NCBI RefSeq assembly: GCF_014640335.1
Contig: NZ_BMGT01000001.1
Coordinates: 496,001-560,000 of the forward strand
DNA from: Edaphobacter dinghuensis
GTDB lineage: Bacteria > Acidobacteriota > Terriglobia > Terriglobales > Acidobacteriaceae
Direction: 5' to 3'
Length of the DNA stretch: 64,000 nt
The notes beneath the pieces were generated by a model that saw only the letters and a program-made list of their open reading frames with translations, did not search any database and was not told the origin of the DNA. Below, in pieces: positions 26,615 through 36,800 of this stretch. The position numbers and the translations under genes are program-made. Each line of letters opens with the position of its first letter. The first letter of the stretch is position 1.

Positions 26615-26708
26615 GAGATTTCATCTTTCCTATCCAGCGATTGCCCGAACGGTATAGAATTCCGCCGAACTCCAAACTTAAATTGGAAAATGGAAGGATG
26701 TGCCACGA

Positions 26709-28310
26709 ATGATAACGAAGAAATCTTTTGGTGCAACTGCGTTCTCAACGCTGATCGTACTTGCAGGCACGATCTCTTTGACGATTCCGGCAGTTGCGGC
26801 AGCGCCTTCCATTGCGCCTGCGACGATGCCGCGCATCGGCACAGTCAGCGAGCGCTACCAATCGTTCAACATCGAGATGGTAGAGATCACTGGAGGACGC
26901 TTTTGGGCTCCATACAAGAAGCCGGGAGCAACGGCCGCGCCTGAACCGGAGAAGGCAAAGATGTCGGTCCCGGCCGGGATGGACCCATCGTTGTATCGCT
27001 ACCGCGCCCCGATCGATCTTTCGAACCCTCGCCTGCGCAAACTGGCCGCGGCCTTGGGGCCTGCTTACGTGCGGGTAAGCGGAACCTGGGCAAACTCCAC
27101 CTACTTTCAGGACTCCGATGCCCCAGCACCGGCGGCTCCGCCTGCGGGCTTTAAGAGTGTACTGACGAGGCAGCAATGGCGAGGGGTCGTCGATTTCTCC
27201 AAGGCGGTCGATGCAGAACTCGTCACCTCGTTTGCCGTCAGCGCGGGAGTCCGCGATGCGAACGGCATATGGACGCCGGTGGAGGCGAAGAAGGTTCTGG
27301 CCTACACCAAGAGCATCGGCGGAAATATTGCAGCCGCCGAGATGTTCAACGAGCCCACCTTTGCCGAGATCGGCGGCGCTCCGAAGGGCTATGACGCAGC
27401 AGCATATGGACGCGACTTCCGCGCCTTTGTGCCCTTCATCAAAGCGGCCGCTCCCGATATGCTGATTCTCGGCCCGGGATCGGTGGGTGAAGGTGGGGCG
27501 CTTGGAAGTATGCCGGGCATGCACCTGCTCAGAAGCGAGGACATGCTGAAAGAAGAAGGTCCGGGCCTGGACGCCTTCTCCTATCACTTCTACGGCAGCG
27601 TCTCCCTGCGTTGTGCTCGACCTGGCATGATCGCCCCACGAACGCCCGAAGAGGCTTTGTCTGAAGATTGGCTATCGCGGACGGATCGCGAAGAAACCTT
27701 CTATGCCGCGCTGCGAGATCGCTTCACCCCAGGCAAGCCGATGTGGCTGACCGAGACGGGAGAGACGGCCTGTGGGGGCGATCCGTGGGCCGCGGATTTT
27801 ATCGACAGCTTCCGCTACCTCGATCAGCTTGGGCGACTGGCTAAGCGTGGCGTGCAGGTGGTGATGCACAATACGCTGTCAGCCAGCGACTATGGCCTGC
27901 TCGATGAAAACACTCTGGCTCCCCGGCCAAACTACTGGTCGGCTCTGCTGTGGCGCAAAATGATGGGGACGACAGTGCTCGATGCGGGAGCGTCGCCCGC
28001 AACCGACCTGCATCTCTACGCCCACTGCCTGCGGGGGCATCCCGGTGGGGTCGCGCTGCTGGCCATCAACGCGGACCGCGCCTCTGCGCACGAGATCGAA
28101 ACACCTGTAAGGTCCGAGAGATATACGCTGACGGCAAAAGATCTGATGGGAACGAACGTAGACCTGAACGGCAGCGAGCTAAAGCTGGGAGCCGACGACC
28201 CCCTGCCCTCGATGACCGGCAGGCCAACCAAGGCTGGAAGGGTCGAATTCGCACCGGCGAGCATTACCTTTCTCGCATTTCCGGATGCAGGCAATGCAAG
28301 CTGCAGGTAA
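26709..28310 (+). CDS. Exported GH79-type (heparanase/beta-glucuronidase-like) glycosidase
   Basis: 533 residues from the ATG at 26709 (AAGGA 10 bp upstream); an in-frame GTG at 26700 is too close to that site. Sec signal through PAVAAA. The (beta/alpha)8 barrel of GH79 follows: YVRVSGTWANSTYF, acid/base Glu about residue 215 in AAEMFNEPTF, nucleophile Glu about residue 349 in PMWLTETGETACGG, then a C-terminal beta domain. It should cleave a glucuronide or related bond in plant or microbial polysaccharide outside the cytoplasm. Divergent in sequence from the GH79-type protein at 59374. Confidence 0.75.
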   Translation: MITKKSFGATAFSTLIVLAGTISLTIPAVAAAPSIAPATMPRIGTVSERYQSFNIEMVEITGGRFWAPYKKPGATAAPEPEKAKMSVPAGMDPSLYRYRAPIDLSNPRLRKLAAALGPAYVRVSGTWANSTYFQDSDAPAPAAPPAGFKSVLTRQQWRGVVDFSKAVDAELVTSFAVSAGVRDANGIWTPVEAKKVLAYTKSIGGNIAAAEMFNEPTFAEIGGAPKGYDAAAYGRDFRAFVPFIKAAAPDMLILGPGSVGEGGALGSMPGMHLLRSEDMLKEEGPGLDAFSYHFYGSVSLRCARPGMIAPRTPEEALSEDWLSRTDREETFYAALRDRFTPGKPMWLTETGETACGGDPWAADFIDSFRYLDQLGRLAKRGVQVVMHNTLSASDYGLLDENTLAPRPNYWSALLWRKMMGTTVLDAGASPATDLHLYAHCLRGHPGGVALLAINADRASAHEIETPVRSERYTLTAKDLMGTNVDLNGSELKLGADDPLPSMTGRPTKAGRVEFAPASITFLAFPDAGNASCR

Positions 28311-28342
28311 TCTGCGAGCGGGCGATATACTGAGGAGTGCCC

Positions 28343-28975
28343 ATGAAGCCTCTTTCCTCGTCCCCAATTCGCCAGAAAACCCGCCTGAAAGCTGCCTCTG
28401 CTCCGCTCGCCCACCCGCTCGATCTGGGCGACGGACGGCGTATTCGCTCGACCACCGTGATCTGCGTGCGCCGCGGCGACTCGGTTGTCATGGCTGCCGA
28501 TGGGCAGGTTTCGCTCGGCGCTACGGTAATGAAGGGCACGGCGAAGAAGATTCGCCGACTCTATCAGGACAAGGTGCTGGCCGGATTCGCCGGATCGACG
28601 GCGGACGCCTTCTCGCTGTTTGCCCGCTTCGAGACCAAGCTGGAGCAGTACGCAGGCAATCTTGGCCGCGCTGCGGTCGAGCTGGCCAAAGACTGGCGCA
28701 CCGACAAGATGCTGCGCCAACTTGAAGCCCTGCTGATCGTGGCCGACCCCAAGCATACCTTTCTGCTGAGCGGTACTGGTGACGTAATTGATCCTGATGA
28801 GGGCATCGCCACCATCGGCAGCGGCGGAAGCTACGCCCTGGCCAGCGCGCGGGCGCTGATGGAAAATACGGACCTTTCTGCGCGAGAGATTGCCGTGAAG
28901 AGTCTAAAGATTGCCGGTCAGATCTGTATCTACACAAATGACCAGATGACGATTGAAGAGTTGAAGGCGGAATAA
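28343..28975 (+). CDS. hslV: ATP-dependent protease subunit HslV with N-terminal extension
   Basis: 210 residues from the ATG at 28343, 5 bp after GAGGAG. The proteasome-beta-like fold starts at [20 protein letters not shown], with [20 protein letters not shown] and [18 protein letters not shown]. The residue equivalent to the catalytic N-terminal Thr of E. coli HslV is Thr37, so 36 residues (rich in Ser, Lys, Arg, Ala) precede it. In E. coli only Met is removed; here a longer propeptide must be cleaved, or the true start is a non-canonical codon near Thr37. It forms the peptidase rings of HslUV. hslU follows after 8 bp. Confidence 0.92.
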   Translation: MKPLSSSPIRQKTRLKAASAPLAHPLDLGDGRRIRSTTVICVRRGDSVVMAADGQVSLGATVMKGTAKKIRRLYQDKVLAGFAGSTADAFSLFARFETKLEQYAGNLGRAAVELAKDWRTDKMLRQLEALLIVADPKHTFLLSGTGDVIDPDEGIATIGSGGSYALASARALMENTDLSAREIAVKSLKIAGQICIYTNDQMTIEELKAE

Positions 28976-28983
28976 GGACGTTT

Positions 28984-30570
28984 ATGGCAATTTTTTTACC
29001 GGGTACTGCGGAAGATCAAGCGCTTGCGCTCGATGAGATGACGCCGCGAGAGATCGTTGCTGAGTTGGATAAGTATGTCGTCGGACAACATGCAGCCAAG
29101 CGGGCTGTAGCCATTGCGCTGCGCAACCGCATGCGGCGGCAGAAGCTCTCGCCCGAGCTTGCCGACGAGATCATGCCCAAGAACATCATCATGATCGGGC
29201 CGACCGGCGTAGGCAAGACCGAGATTGCACGTCGCCTCGCCAAGCTGACAAACTCACCGTTCCTGAAAGTCGAAGCCAGCAAGTTTACCGAGGTCGGCTA
29301 CGTGGGCCGCGATGTCGAGTCGATTGTGCGCGATCTGGTGGAGATCGCCATCGACATGGTGCGCGAAGAGAAGATGGACGAGGTGGAAGACAAGGCGGAG
29401 CTTGCCGCCGAAGACCGTCTGCTCGATCTGCTGCTGCCGCCGACACCTGTAGCTGCAACCGCTGCGGCAGCCACGCACGAGGCCGGGAGCAATGTGATTC
29501 AGTTGCCCGCGGCGACTCCGGCAAGCGATGACGACGAGAAGCCGGGCGAGCGTGAGCAGCGGACGCGAGAGAAGCTGCGCCAGCAGTTCCGCGAGGGCAA
29601 GCTCGACGAGCGCATGGTGGAGCTCGATGTCCGCGACCGCAACCAGCCCAGCTTCGAGGTATTCACCAACCAGGGCACGGAAGAGATGGACATCAACCTC
29701 AAGGACATGCTGCCGGGGTTGTTTGGAAATCGGACGAAGAAACGAAAGATGAAGGTCTCCGATGCCTTCGAGTACCTGGTGCAGGAGGAGGAGAACCGCC
29801 TCGTCGATATGGACCAGGTGACTCGGCTCGCAGTAGAGCGGGTTGAAGATTCCGGCATGGTCTTTCTCGATGAGATCGACAAAATCGCCGGACGCGAAGG
29901 TGGGCATGGGCCCGATGTCTCCCGCGAGGGCGTGCAGCGCGACATCCTTCCCATCGTCGAAGGAACGACCGTCAACACCAAGTACGGCATGGTTTCAACC
30001 GACCACATCCTGTTTATTGCAGCCGGAGCCTTCCACGTCTCCAAGCCCAGCGACCTCATCCCCGAGTTGCAAGGACGTTTTCCCATCCGCGTGGAGTTGC
30101 AGTCGCTGACGGTAGACGACTTCGTGCGCATCCTGACCGAACCGAAGTCCTCGCTCGTGAAGCAGGCTACGGCACTGCTCGAAACCGAGGGTCTAAAGCT
30201 CGAGTTCACCAGAGAGGCCATCGCCGAGATGGCTCAGTTCTCATTCCGTGTGAACGAGACGACGGAAAACATCGGCGCCCGGCGCCTGCATACGATTTTG
30301 GAGCGCGTGCTGGACGAGATCAGCTTCCAGGCGCCTGACCTGTTCAAGAGTCCCCGCACCGAGGTAACCGAAGAAGGCGTTGTCGCCGAAATCGGAGCTT
30401 CAGCGCCGCTCAAAGAAAAAGGCGAAAAGGCAACTGCTCCTCCTCTGCCCGTGATCGAGCGGCAGACCGCCAGCGGCATGGAAAAGGTCATCGTGGTCGA
30501 TCCGGAGTATGTGCGCCAGCAGGTGGCCTCGATTGTGAAGGACCAGGATCTCTCGCGCTACATCCTGTAG
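28984..30570 (+). CDS. hslU: HslU ATPase of the HslUV protease, enlarged
   Basis: 528 residues, about 85 longer than E. coli HslU. Walker A GPTGVGKT at 72-79, pore loop GYVGRDVES, Walker [13 protein letters not shown] near 296, and C-terminal DLSRYIL, which docks into HslV. Extra length lies in the I-domain (about residues 135-200: an Ala/Pro/Thr-rich, then acidic, then charged helical stretch) and near the C-terminus (an insertion around [12 protein letters not shown]...PPLPVIERQ). It unfolds substrates with ATP and feeds them to HslV. Second gene of the hslVU operon. Confidence 0.95.
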   Translation: MAIFLPGTAEDQALALDEMTPREIVAELDKYVVGQHAAKRAVAIALRNRMRRQKLSPELADEIMPKNIIMIGPTGVGKTEIARRLAKLTNSPFLKVEASKFTEVGYVGRDVESIVRDLVEIAIDMVREEKMDEVEDKAELAAEDRLLDLLLPPTPVAATAAAATHEAGSNVIQLPAATPASDDDEKPGEREQRTREKLRQQFREGKLDERMVELDVRDRNQPSFEVFTNQGTEEMDINLKDMLPGLFGNRTKKRKMKVSDAFEYLVQEEENRLVDMDQVTRLAVERVEDSGMVFLDEIDKIAGREGGHGPDVSREGVQRDILPIVEGTTVNTKYGMVSTDHILFIAAGAFHVSKPSDLIPELQGRFPIRVELQSLTVDDFVRILTEPKSSLVKQATALLETEGLKLEFTREAIAEMAQFSFRVNETTENIGARRLHTILERVLDEISFQAPDLFKSPRTEVTEEGVVAEIGASAPLKEKGEKATAPPLPVIERQTASGMEKVIVVDPEYVRQQVASIVKDQDLSRYIL

Positions 30571-30584
30571 GTTTTTAGCCCCAA

Positions 30585-30611
30585 GGCCCTTGCTGGTCTA
30601 TCGCAAGGGCC
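30585..30611 (+). terminator. Probable terminator after hslU
   Basis: GGCCCTTGC (30585-30593) and GCAAGGGCC (30603-30611) form a perfect 9 bp stem with a 9 bp loop, 14 bp after the hslU stop. The downstream T-run is weak (GCATTTCC). It lies between convergent genes. Confidence 0.6.
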
Positions 30612-30666
30612 GCATTTCCACATCCCGGCTGTGGATTGTGGAAAATGAGGAAACTCAGTCCCCCAC

Positions 30667-31947
30667 TCAGTTGACCCGGCAGGTCAGGCACTTCAGATAG
30701 GTCGTCTCCGGCAGAGTCAGGATCGCGGGATGGTCGGGCGCGGCACCCCGAGCCTCCAGCAACTGGACGCGGCGACCTGCGTCCGAAACAGCCGACGCCA
30801 CGACAGCGGTGAACTCCTCGGGCGAGACGTGGTGCGAGCAGGAACAGGTGATCAGCGTTCCACCGGGCTTGAGCATCTTCATGGCGCGCAGGTTCAGCTC
30901 TTTATAGCCGCGAAGAGCGCCTTCGGCAGCTCGTTTCGACTTCGCGAAGGCTGGCGGGTCAAGGACGATGGTGTCGAACTTCTCCCCGGCAGCTTCATAC
31001 TCGCGCAGAAACTCGAAGGCATCGGCCTCAATCCATTCGACCTCAGCTTTGAGCTGTGGGTTGAGTTCGAGGTTGCGATCTGCCACTTCAAGCGCTGCGC
31101 GGCTGGCGTCGATACCGGTGACCTGATCGCAGTGTTGCGCCATGTGCAGCGCAAATCCCCCTTGATAGGTGCAGACATCGAGCGCGTGGCCTTTAGCATA
31201 GCGAGCGGCAGCGGCATAGTTGAGGCGCTGGTCGAGGAAGGCTCCCGTCTTCTGGCCGGAGGCCGCGTCATAGTTCAATTTCAGGCCGTTGATGGTGAAG
31301 ACGGTCGTCAGCGTTGGATCAGATTGGTCGTTGGTATAAAGCGGAGCCGACGAAGGTGCGGCCAATTGCTCCAGTTCACGAATCTTCGGGTCAGGGCGCT
31401 CGATGATGGTGGCAGGGTGGAGACGCTCGCGCAGCGTCTCGGTAAGAATGTGGCGAACGTCGTCTTGCGCTGTGCCCTGCGTCAATAACTGGAGGATAAC
31501 GATATCGTTGTAACGGTCGGCGATGATGCCGGGGAGGTCGTCGGCCTCGGAAAAGATAAGACGGCTGGCGTTGTTCTGCGCAGAATCCGGGGCAAGTTGC
31601 TCGCGAAGAGTAAGCGCCGCATTGACTCGCTCGCCTAGCTGCACAAGATATGCCTCTCGAGTCAACGCCGTCTCGGATGAGACCACGCGCAAGGCGATCT
31701 GCGAAGCAGAGCTGTAGAGGGCTGTGCCCAGCGGAATGCCACGGCTATCCGTAACAGTGACCAGCGCGCCACCAGCGATGTCTGTGGCTCCCAGTGGCGG
31801 GATGAGCGATTCAATGTCGGAGCGATAGACCCAGAGATGGCCTGCACGGAGACGGTCTGCCGCGCGGCGGGTGATCGTAGCTGCCGGGCCGTGTTGCTGC
31901 GGTGCTGCGATTTTGACGGCACGGGGTTCTGCGGGAAGCTTCGGCAT
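30667..31947 (-). CDS. RlmI-like 23S rRNA (cytosine-C5) methyltransferase
   Basis: 426 residues. The N-terminal PUA-like RNA-binding domain (TRRAADRLRAGHLWVYRSDI...GALVTVTDSRGIPLGTALYS) precedes a central domain and a class I methyltransferase: motif I HALDVCTYQGGFALHMAQH, motif II VTGIDASRAALEV, motif IV TIVLDPPAFAKSK, and motif VI TCSCSHHV with the likely catalytic Cys. This is the RlmI/YccW architecture, which methylates m5C1962 in 23S rRNA. No iron-sulfur or extra domain. Divergent from the flavoprotein gene with a 48 bp gap. Confidence 0.88.
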   Translation of the reverse strand: MPKLPAEPRAVKIAAPQQHGPAATITRRAADRLRAGHLWVYRSDIESLIPPLGATDIAGGALVTVTDSRGIPLGTALYSSASQIALRVVSSETALTREAYLVQLGERVNAALTLREQLAPDSAQNNASRLIFSEADDLPGIIADRYNDIVILQLLTQGTAQDDVRHILTETLRERLHPATIIERPDPKIRELEQLAAPSSAPLYTNDQSDPTLTTVFTINGLKLNYDAASGQKTGAFLDQRLNYAAAARYAKGHALDVCTYQGGFALHMAQHCDQVTGIDASRAALEVADRNLELNPQLKAEVEWIEADAFEFLREYEAAGEKFDTIVLDPPAFAKSKRAAEGALRGYKELNLRAMKMLKPGGTLITCSCSHHVSPEEFTAVVASAVSDAGRRVQLLEARGAAPDHPAILTLPETTYLKCLTCRVN

Positions 31948-31995
31948 TCTTCTATGGTCGCACTACGACACGGTGAATGCGAAACTGGATTAACC

Positions 31996-33183
31996 ATGGG
32001 TGTTCAGGCGCAAGAGATCGATGTAGTAGTGCTGGGTGGCGGAGCGGCGGGGCTGATGTGCGCCGTGGAGGCCGGATGGCGCGGACGGCACGTCGTGCTG
32101 CTGGACCACGCCGAGCGCGTGGGAAAGAAGATCCTGATCTCGGGCGGCGGGCGGTGCAACTTCACCAACATCCATTGCCGAGCAGAGAACTTTCTCTCGG
32201 AGAACCCTCACTTTGCCAAATCGGCGCTGGCGCGGTTTACGCCTGCGGACATCATCGCTCTGGTCGAAAAACATGGGATTCGCTATCACGAGAAGACGCT
32301 GGGGCAGTTGTTCTGCGACCGGTCGGCGATGGACGTGGTGACCATGTTGGAGCGCGAGTGCATGGCGGCGGGGGTTCGCGTGGTGACGGGAACAAAGGTG
32401 CTCTCGGTAAAGCATGATGCAAAGTTCGTGGTGGAGACTTCGGCGGGAACATTTCGGGCGAAGTCGGTCGTGGTCGCTACGGGCGGCCTGTCCATCCCGA
32501 AGATGGGAGCCACAGGATTCGGATACAGTCTGGCGGAGCAGTTTGGGCTGCGAGTAGCAGAGTGCCGTCCGGCGCTGGTTCCTCTAGTGATGAGCGGAGA
32601 GGATGCCTCCGCGTGGTGCGATCTGACCGGGCTGTCGGCCGAGGTCGTAGCCGTGGCAGGAACGAAGCGCAGGCGTGGCAGCTTCAGGGAGAAGATGCTG
32701 GTGACGCATCGCGGCCTGAGCGGACCGGCGATCCTGCAAGTGTCGTCCTACTGGCGCGCCGGAGAGAAGATCGAGATCGATTTGGCGCCCAATGTTGCTG
32801 TCTTCGCTCCAATGCTGGCGAAAAATGCTCGCAGGGACGCCTCAGCAGCGGTGAATGCTCTCCGTGCGGTACTGCCGGGACGACTGGCGGAGCGATGGGT
32901 AGTGCTTCACGAGCCTAAGGACTGGACCAACGCTTCCCTGGCAACACTGGAGCGCGAGGTTCACGAGTGGCATGTATCGCCAGCGGGAACTGAGGGCTAT
33001 GCCAAGGCCGAGGTAACGGCGGGCGGCGTGGATACAGCCGAGCTGGACGCCAAAACGATGGAGAGCAGAAAAGTGCCAGGGCTTTACTTCATCGGCGAGG
33101 TAGTCGACGTAACCGGCTGGCTGGGAGGATACAACTTCCAGTGGGCGTGGGCTTCGGGAGTAAGCGCGGGGCAGGCAGTTTAG
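31996..33183 (+). CDS. YhiN/HI0933-family flavoprotein (NAD(P)/FAD-dependent oxidoreductase)
   Basis: 395 residues from the ATG at 31996. N-terminal dinucleotide-binding VVVLGGGAAGLMCAVEAG, then LDHAERVGKKILISGGGRCNFTN, the signature of the YhiN/HI0933 family, a mid-protein beta domain, FRAKSVVVATGGLSIPKMG, and the C-terminal FAD-binding VAGLY-type element here as VPGLYFIGEVVDVTGWLGGYNFQWA. Reaction unknown; a redox role is inferred from FAD binding. An upstream in-frame extension to 31837 overlaps the divergent RlmI-like gene and is not supported. Confidence 0.9.
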   Translation: MGVQAQEIDVVVLGGGAAGLMCAVEAGWRGRHVVLLDHAERVGKKILISGGGRCNFTNIHCRAENFLSENPHFAKSALARFTPADIIALVEKHGIRYHEKTLGQLFCDRSAMDVVTMLERECMAAGVRVVTGTKVLSVKHDAKFVVETSAGTFRAKSVVVATGGLSIPKMGATGFGYSLAEQFGLRVAECRPALVPLVMSGEDASAWCDLTGLSAEVVAVAGTKRRRGSFREKMLVTHRGLSGPAILQVSSYWRAGEKIEIDLAPNVAVFAPMLAKNARRDASAAVNALRAVLPGRLAERWVVLHEPKDWTNASLATLEREVHEWHVSPAGTEGYAKAEVTAGGVDTAELDAKTMESRKVPGLYFIGEVVDVTGWLGGYNFQWAWASGVSAGQAV

Positions 33184-33189
33184 GCTTGC

Positions 33190-33240
33190 GATAAAAAATT
33201 TGCACTGAAGCTGCTCCCAGCGAACCTGGAGCAGCTTCAG
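33190..33240 (-). terminator. Intrinsic terminator of the diheme cytochrome gene
   Basis: CTGAAGCTGCTCC (33205-33217) and GGAGCAGCTTCAG (33228-33240) form a perfect 13 bp stem. Read on the minus strand it is followed by TGCAAATTTTTTATC, so it ends the cytochrome gene. On the plus strand no T-run follows. Confidence 0.8.
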
Positions 33241-33269
33241 TCGAAAGAAGAAGAGTAGTTCCGCCGCGG

Positions 33270-33731
33270 CTACTTTGCGGGCGGCGGTGGAGGAGGTCCG
33301 TGCTTCTCAGGTGGAGCAACGAAATCCTTCGGAGTAGAGTTACCGCGATGGCAGGTGCCACAGGTGACCTTGTGCATGTCGCCGTGGTCAGGAAGCGAAG
33401 CCAGATATCTGCCGTTGATGTTCTGGGTCATGCGCATCATGATGCGTGCGGTCGCCTTCTCGGGCTTGGCGTCAGAGGCGAAGTTGGGGTGATGAGTCTT
33501 GCTGTCCTCTTCGTGGCAGAAGGTGCAGTGAACGCCAAGACTGCCGGTGAACCCATGCATGGTCGCCATCAGATCATCGCCTGAGATATTTTTCGGCAGC
33601 ACCTTCAGGTTGGTGGGCTTCGGCATCTCGTGATGCATCTGGTTGGCCGGAGAAGCCTGCGCCAACAGGCTAACAGAGGAGAAGACGAGCGATGCGGCGA
33701 TCAATGCGCTGGAGAGATTCGTGCGAAGCAT
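33270..33731 (-). CDS. Exported diheme c-type cytochrome (reaction-centre cytochrome-like)
   Basis: 153 residues with a Sec signal (SSALIAASLVFSSVSLLAQA). Two heme-attachment motifs: CTFCH (69-73) and CGTCH (124-128). The linking sequence (NLKVLPKNISGDDLMATMHGFTGSLGVHC and ARIMMRMTQNINGRYL, with Met residues suitable as axial ligands) resembles the tetraheme reaction-centre cytochrome fold halved; such proteins are common in non-phototrophic Acidobacteria. It should carry electrons in the periplasm; partners are not indicated. The C-terminus is a Pro-rich tail (HGPPPPPPAK). Confidence 0.85.
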   Translation of the reverse strand: MLRTNLSSALIAASLVFSSVSLLAQASPANQMHHEMPKPTNLKVLPKNISGDDLMATMHGFTGSLGVHCTFCHEEDSKTHHPNFASDAKPEKATARIMMRMTQNINGRYLASLPDHGDMHKVTCGTCHRGNSTPKDFVAPPEKHGPPPPPPAK

Positions 33732-33848
33732 ATTGTTATCGGCCTCTGAAGTGATCTGTCGTGTCTACGCTTTGAATCGTACAGAAGTTTCCGAGCAATG
33801 AAGATAAATTATTTTCGAGCACTGATGAAACATTTTTCTGGAACCGCT

Positions 33849-36800
33849 CTACTTAACGATGAGCGTCAACGTAATCGTTCGGCTGAGACCAGCACTGCTG
33901 GCGGTAACGACGATGGGATAGGTTCCGGCCGGTGTAACCAAGCTCTGTCCAGGAGGGGTTCCAGTTGAGCCCGATGAGGGAAGTTGCCGCCCGGCTCCGC
34001 AACCGATAGGCAGCAGCAGACAGCAGAGCAGAAGCAGACGAAGGCGGCTTCTGCGCAGGCTAAGAAGGCCGAGCGGCAGAAGTGCAGCCAGCCACACCAT
34101 TGAGGGTGATCCAAAGCGCGTCGGAGCTAAAAGCGATGCGGTCGTAGTGCCGGTAAGGACAGTGACCGATACGGTAGTAGTTGCGCCGCCTGTGACGCTC
34201 GACGGCGTGACGTTGCAGACTGCATTGAGCGGCGCTCCGCTACAGATAAAGGTCGCAGGAAGCGAAGTCGCAGAGGTAAAGAGCAGCGGGAAGACGGCGT
34301 TCTCTCCGCTGGAGACCGTAACCGTGGTGTTGCCATCAGGGTTGAGGGCGAAATCAACACCGGTACCGCCAAGATGCAGCACCTGCGGCGAGTTGGGTGC
34401 GCTGTCAGTGATGGTAAGCGTGCCGGTGCGCGTACCGCCGACCGTGGGTGCGAAGAGGACTTGCAGCGTACAGGCGTTGGCCGGTGCAAGCGTGACACCG
34501 CAGGTATCGCTGCCGGGCAGAATGCTGAAGTCTCCGGTAAGCACGGTGCTGGTCAGGCTCAGCGGAACACCGCCGTTGTTGGTAAGCGTAACTGTCTGCG
34601 GAGTAGAACTCTGGCCGACGCCGGTGGCAGCGAAGTCGAGATTGTAGAGCGGCGAGAGCGAGACGCCGGGCGGTGCGATGCCGGTGCCGCTGACGGCAAC
34701 GGTCTGGGTGCGGTACTGGTCAGCGATGGCGAGCTGCGCCGCGATGTGGCCGAGGCTCTGCGGCTGGAAGACCACATCGATGGCACAGGTGGAGTGCGCG
34801 TTCAGGGAGGCTCCACAGGCGTTGGTGACAGTGAAGTCAGTGCTTGTCGTCTGGGCGGAGATCAGCGTGAGGGCCACATCGCCGTTGTTGGTCAGCGTGA
34901 TCTGCTGCGGTGTGCTGGCGGTCGTAAGCTCCTGTGCTGCAAAGGCGAGCGCTGTGGTCGAAAGAGTATCGGTGGCAGCAGTCGTGCCCGTGCCAGCCAG
35001 CGACGCAACCTGCGTACCAGCATCGTCGGTAATGGCAAAGGTACCGGTGCTGACGCCCGAGGATGTGGGCGTAAAGGTGATGGCTACGGTACAGCCGGTG
35101 TCGGATTTGAGCGTGGCACCACAGGTGTTGGACGAGATGCTGAAGCCGCTGCCGCTGACCGTAGGCGTTTGCAGCGTCATGATGGTGCCGCCCTTGTTGG
35201 AGACGGTGATGTTCTGGGCAGGACTGGTAGCGTTGATGTTGGTAGCGCCGAAGACCAGCGAGATGGGATCGAGGACAACGGTCGCGGCAGCGGTGGCCGT
35301 GCCGCTGAGCGTCGCTGTGGCCTGTCCGCCGGAGACATTGCCATAGACGGTGAGCAGACCAGTGCGGTCGCCCGTCGCGCTCGGAAGAAAGCGAACCTGC
35401 ACAGTGCAGGTAAGACCGACGGCGATTGGTGCGGCAGTGCAGTTGTCGGTCTCCGCGAAGTCGCCGGTGACAAGGATGCTGCTGATCGTGAGCGGAGCGC
35501 TACCCGAATTTGTAACCGTTACGGTTTGCGCGGCGCTGGCCGTGGCCACTGCCTGAGCACTATAAGTAAGACTGGCGGGATCGAGCGTAATGGAAGGCTG
35601 CGCGGGATTGAGCGCGGTGAGCAGAGGAATCTGCCATAGGCCGCGGCCGTAGGTGGCGGCCCGGAGCTCGCCGATACGGCCGTCTCCCGTAGGCAGGCCC
35701 GCAGCAGCGGCAAGCTGAATGACAGGAGCATTGGGCAGGCTGGTGCCGTAGATGCTCCAACAGTTGCTGCTGACATTGGCACAGCTTGCAGCCTGCGTGG
35801 TGACGTAGACCCCGGTATCAAGGGCAACATACACGGTGTTCGCGTCGTTGGGATCGACCAGCACGCTGTTGGCTGGAGCGTTGGGGAGATTGTTGCTGAT
35901 GTTTGCCCAGTGGGCCCCTGCGTCCACAGTGCGATAGAGGTGCGCCGCGTCGACTCCGTTGCCCGCAAAGCCCATCACCGTGGCGTAGAGCGTATTGCCC
36001 GTGGGATCGTGGGGATCAGCGGCGAGCGAGGAGATGTCGAAGCCGCCGGAGTTGAACGAGGCCGTGTCATTGATGACAGGCGAGTGTGTGAGATCGCTCC
36101 ACACGCTGGTGCTGCTATCGGTGTCGGCAGTAACGGTAGAGAAGAGGTGCCCGCCGACAGTGCCGCCGCCGTCGAGTTTGCCTGCCATGCCCGCGTAGAG
36201 CACCGGCGAGCCTGCATTCTGTGCTGCCGTCGCGCTGTCAGCCGAGGCTGCGGCAGCCAGCGAGCGAAGCACCGGATTGGCACTGCCGCAGGAGGAGCCT
36301 TGCGGCCCACTCAGCAGTGAGCTGATGGCGTTGGCCGTAGACCACGCTGATCCGCTGGCCGCCGGACCGCGCCAGACACGGCAGGTGCCGACGATAAGGT
36401 TAGCGTGGAGTGCGGGGTCGAGCAGCCATGGCGCGTTGATCAGCGAGGAGTCAGATGAGGTCTGCTCTGCTCCGATGGTGGGCACTCCGGCAAAGTCCGC
36501 AACGGTGCAAGCCGCCCCGGCCCCACACTCGTGAATGCTGACGCCCGCACCGTTCGAGACATACCAGAGCTGCGGATCGGCCTGGTCGATGGCGACAGTG
36601 CCCCCTTCGCCGGTAGCCAGCTGCGGCCAGGGTGCAACAACCAACGATGTGCCCGCACTGCCGTTTGCTCCCAGCCCGACGAGCAACGTGTTCGGATCGG
36701 TAGGATGCTCGGCGAAGCTGGTGACCTCGGCCAGCGAGCCGAGGCCGCCGTTAAGATTCTGAAAGTGCGTTGCGTCGTCGGGGGAACACGGAGTGGCCTG

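Noticed and set aside
34000..35600. Repetitive DNA suggesting a tandem repeat array
   Set aside because: The repetition is at protein level: four diverged choice-of-anchor D domains; DNA copies are not near-identical.
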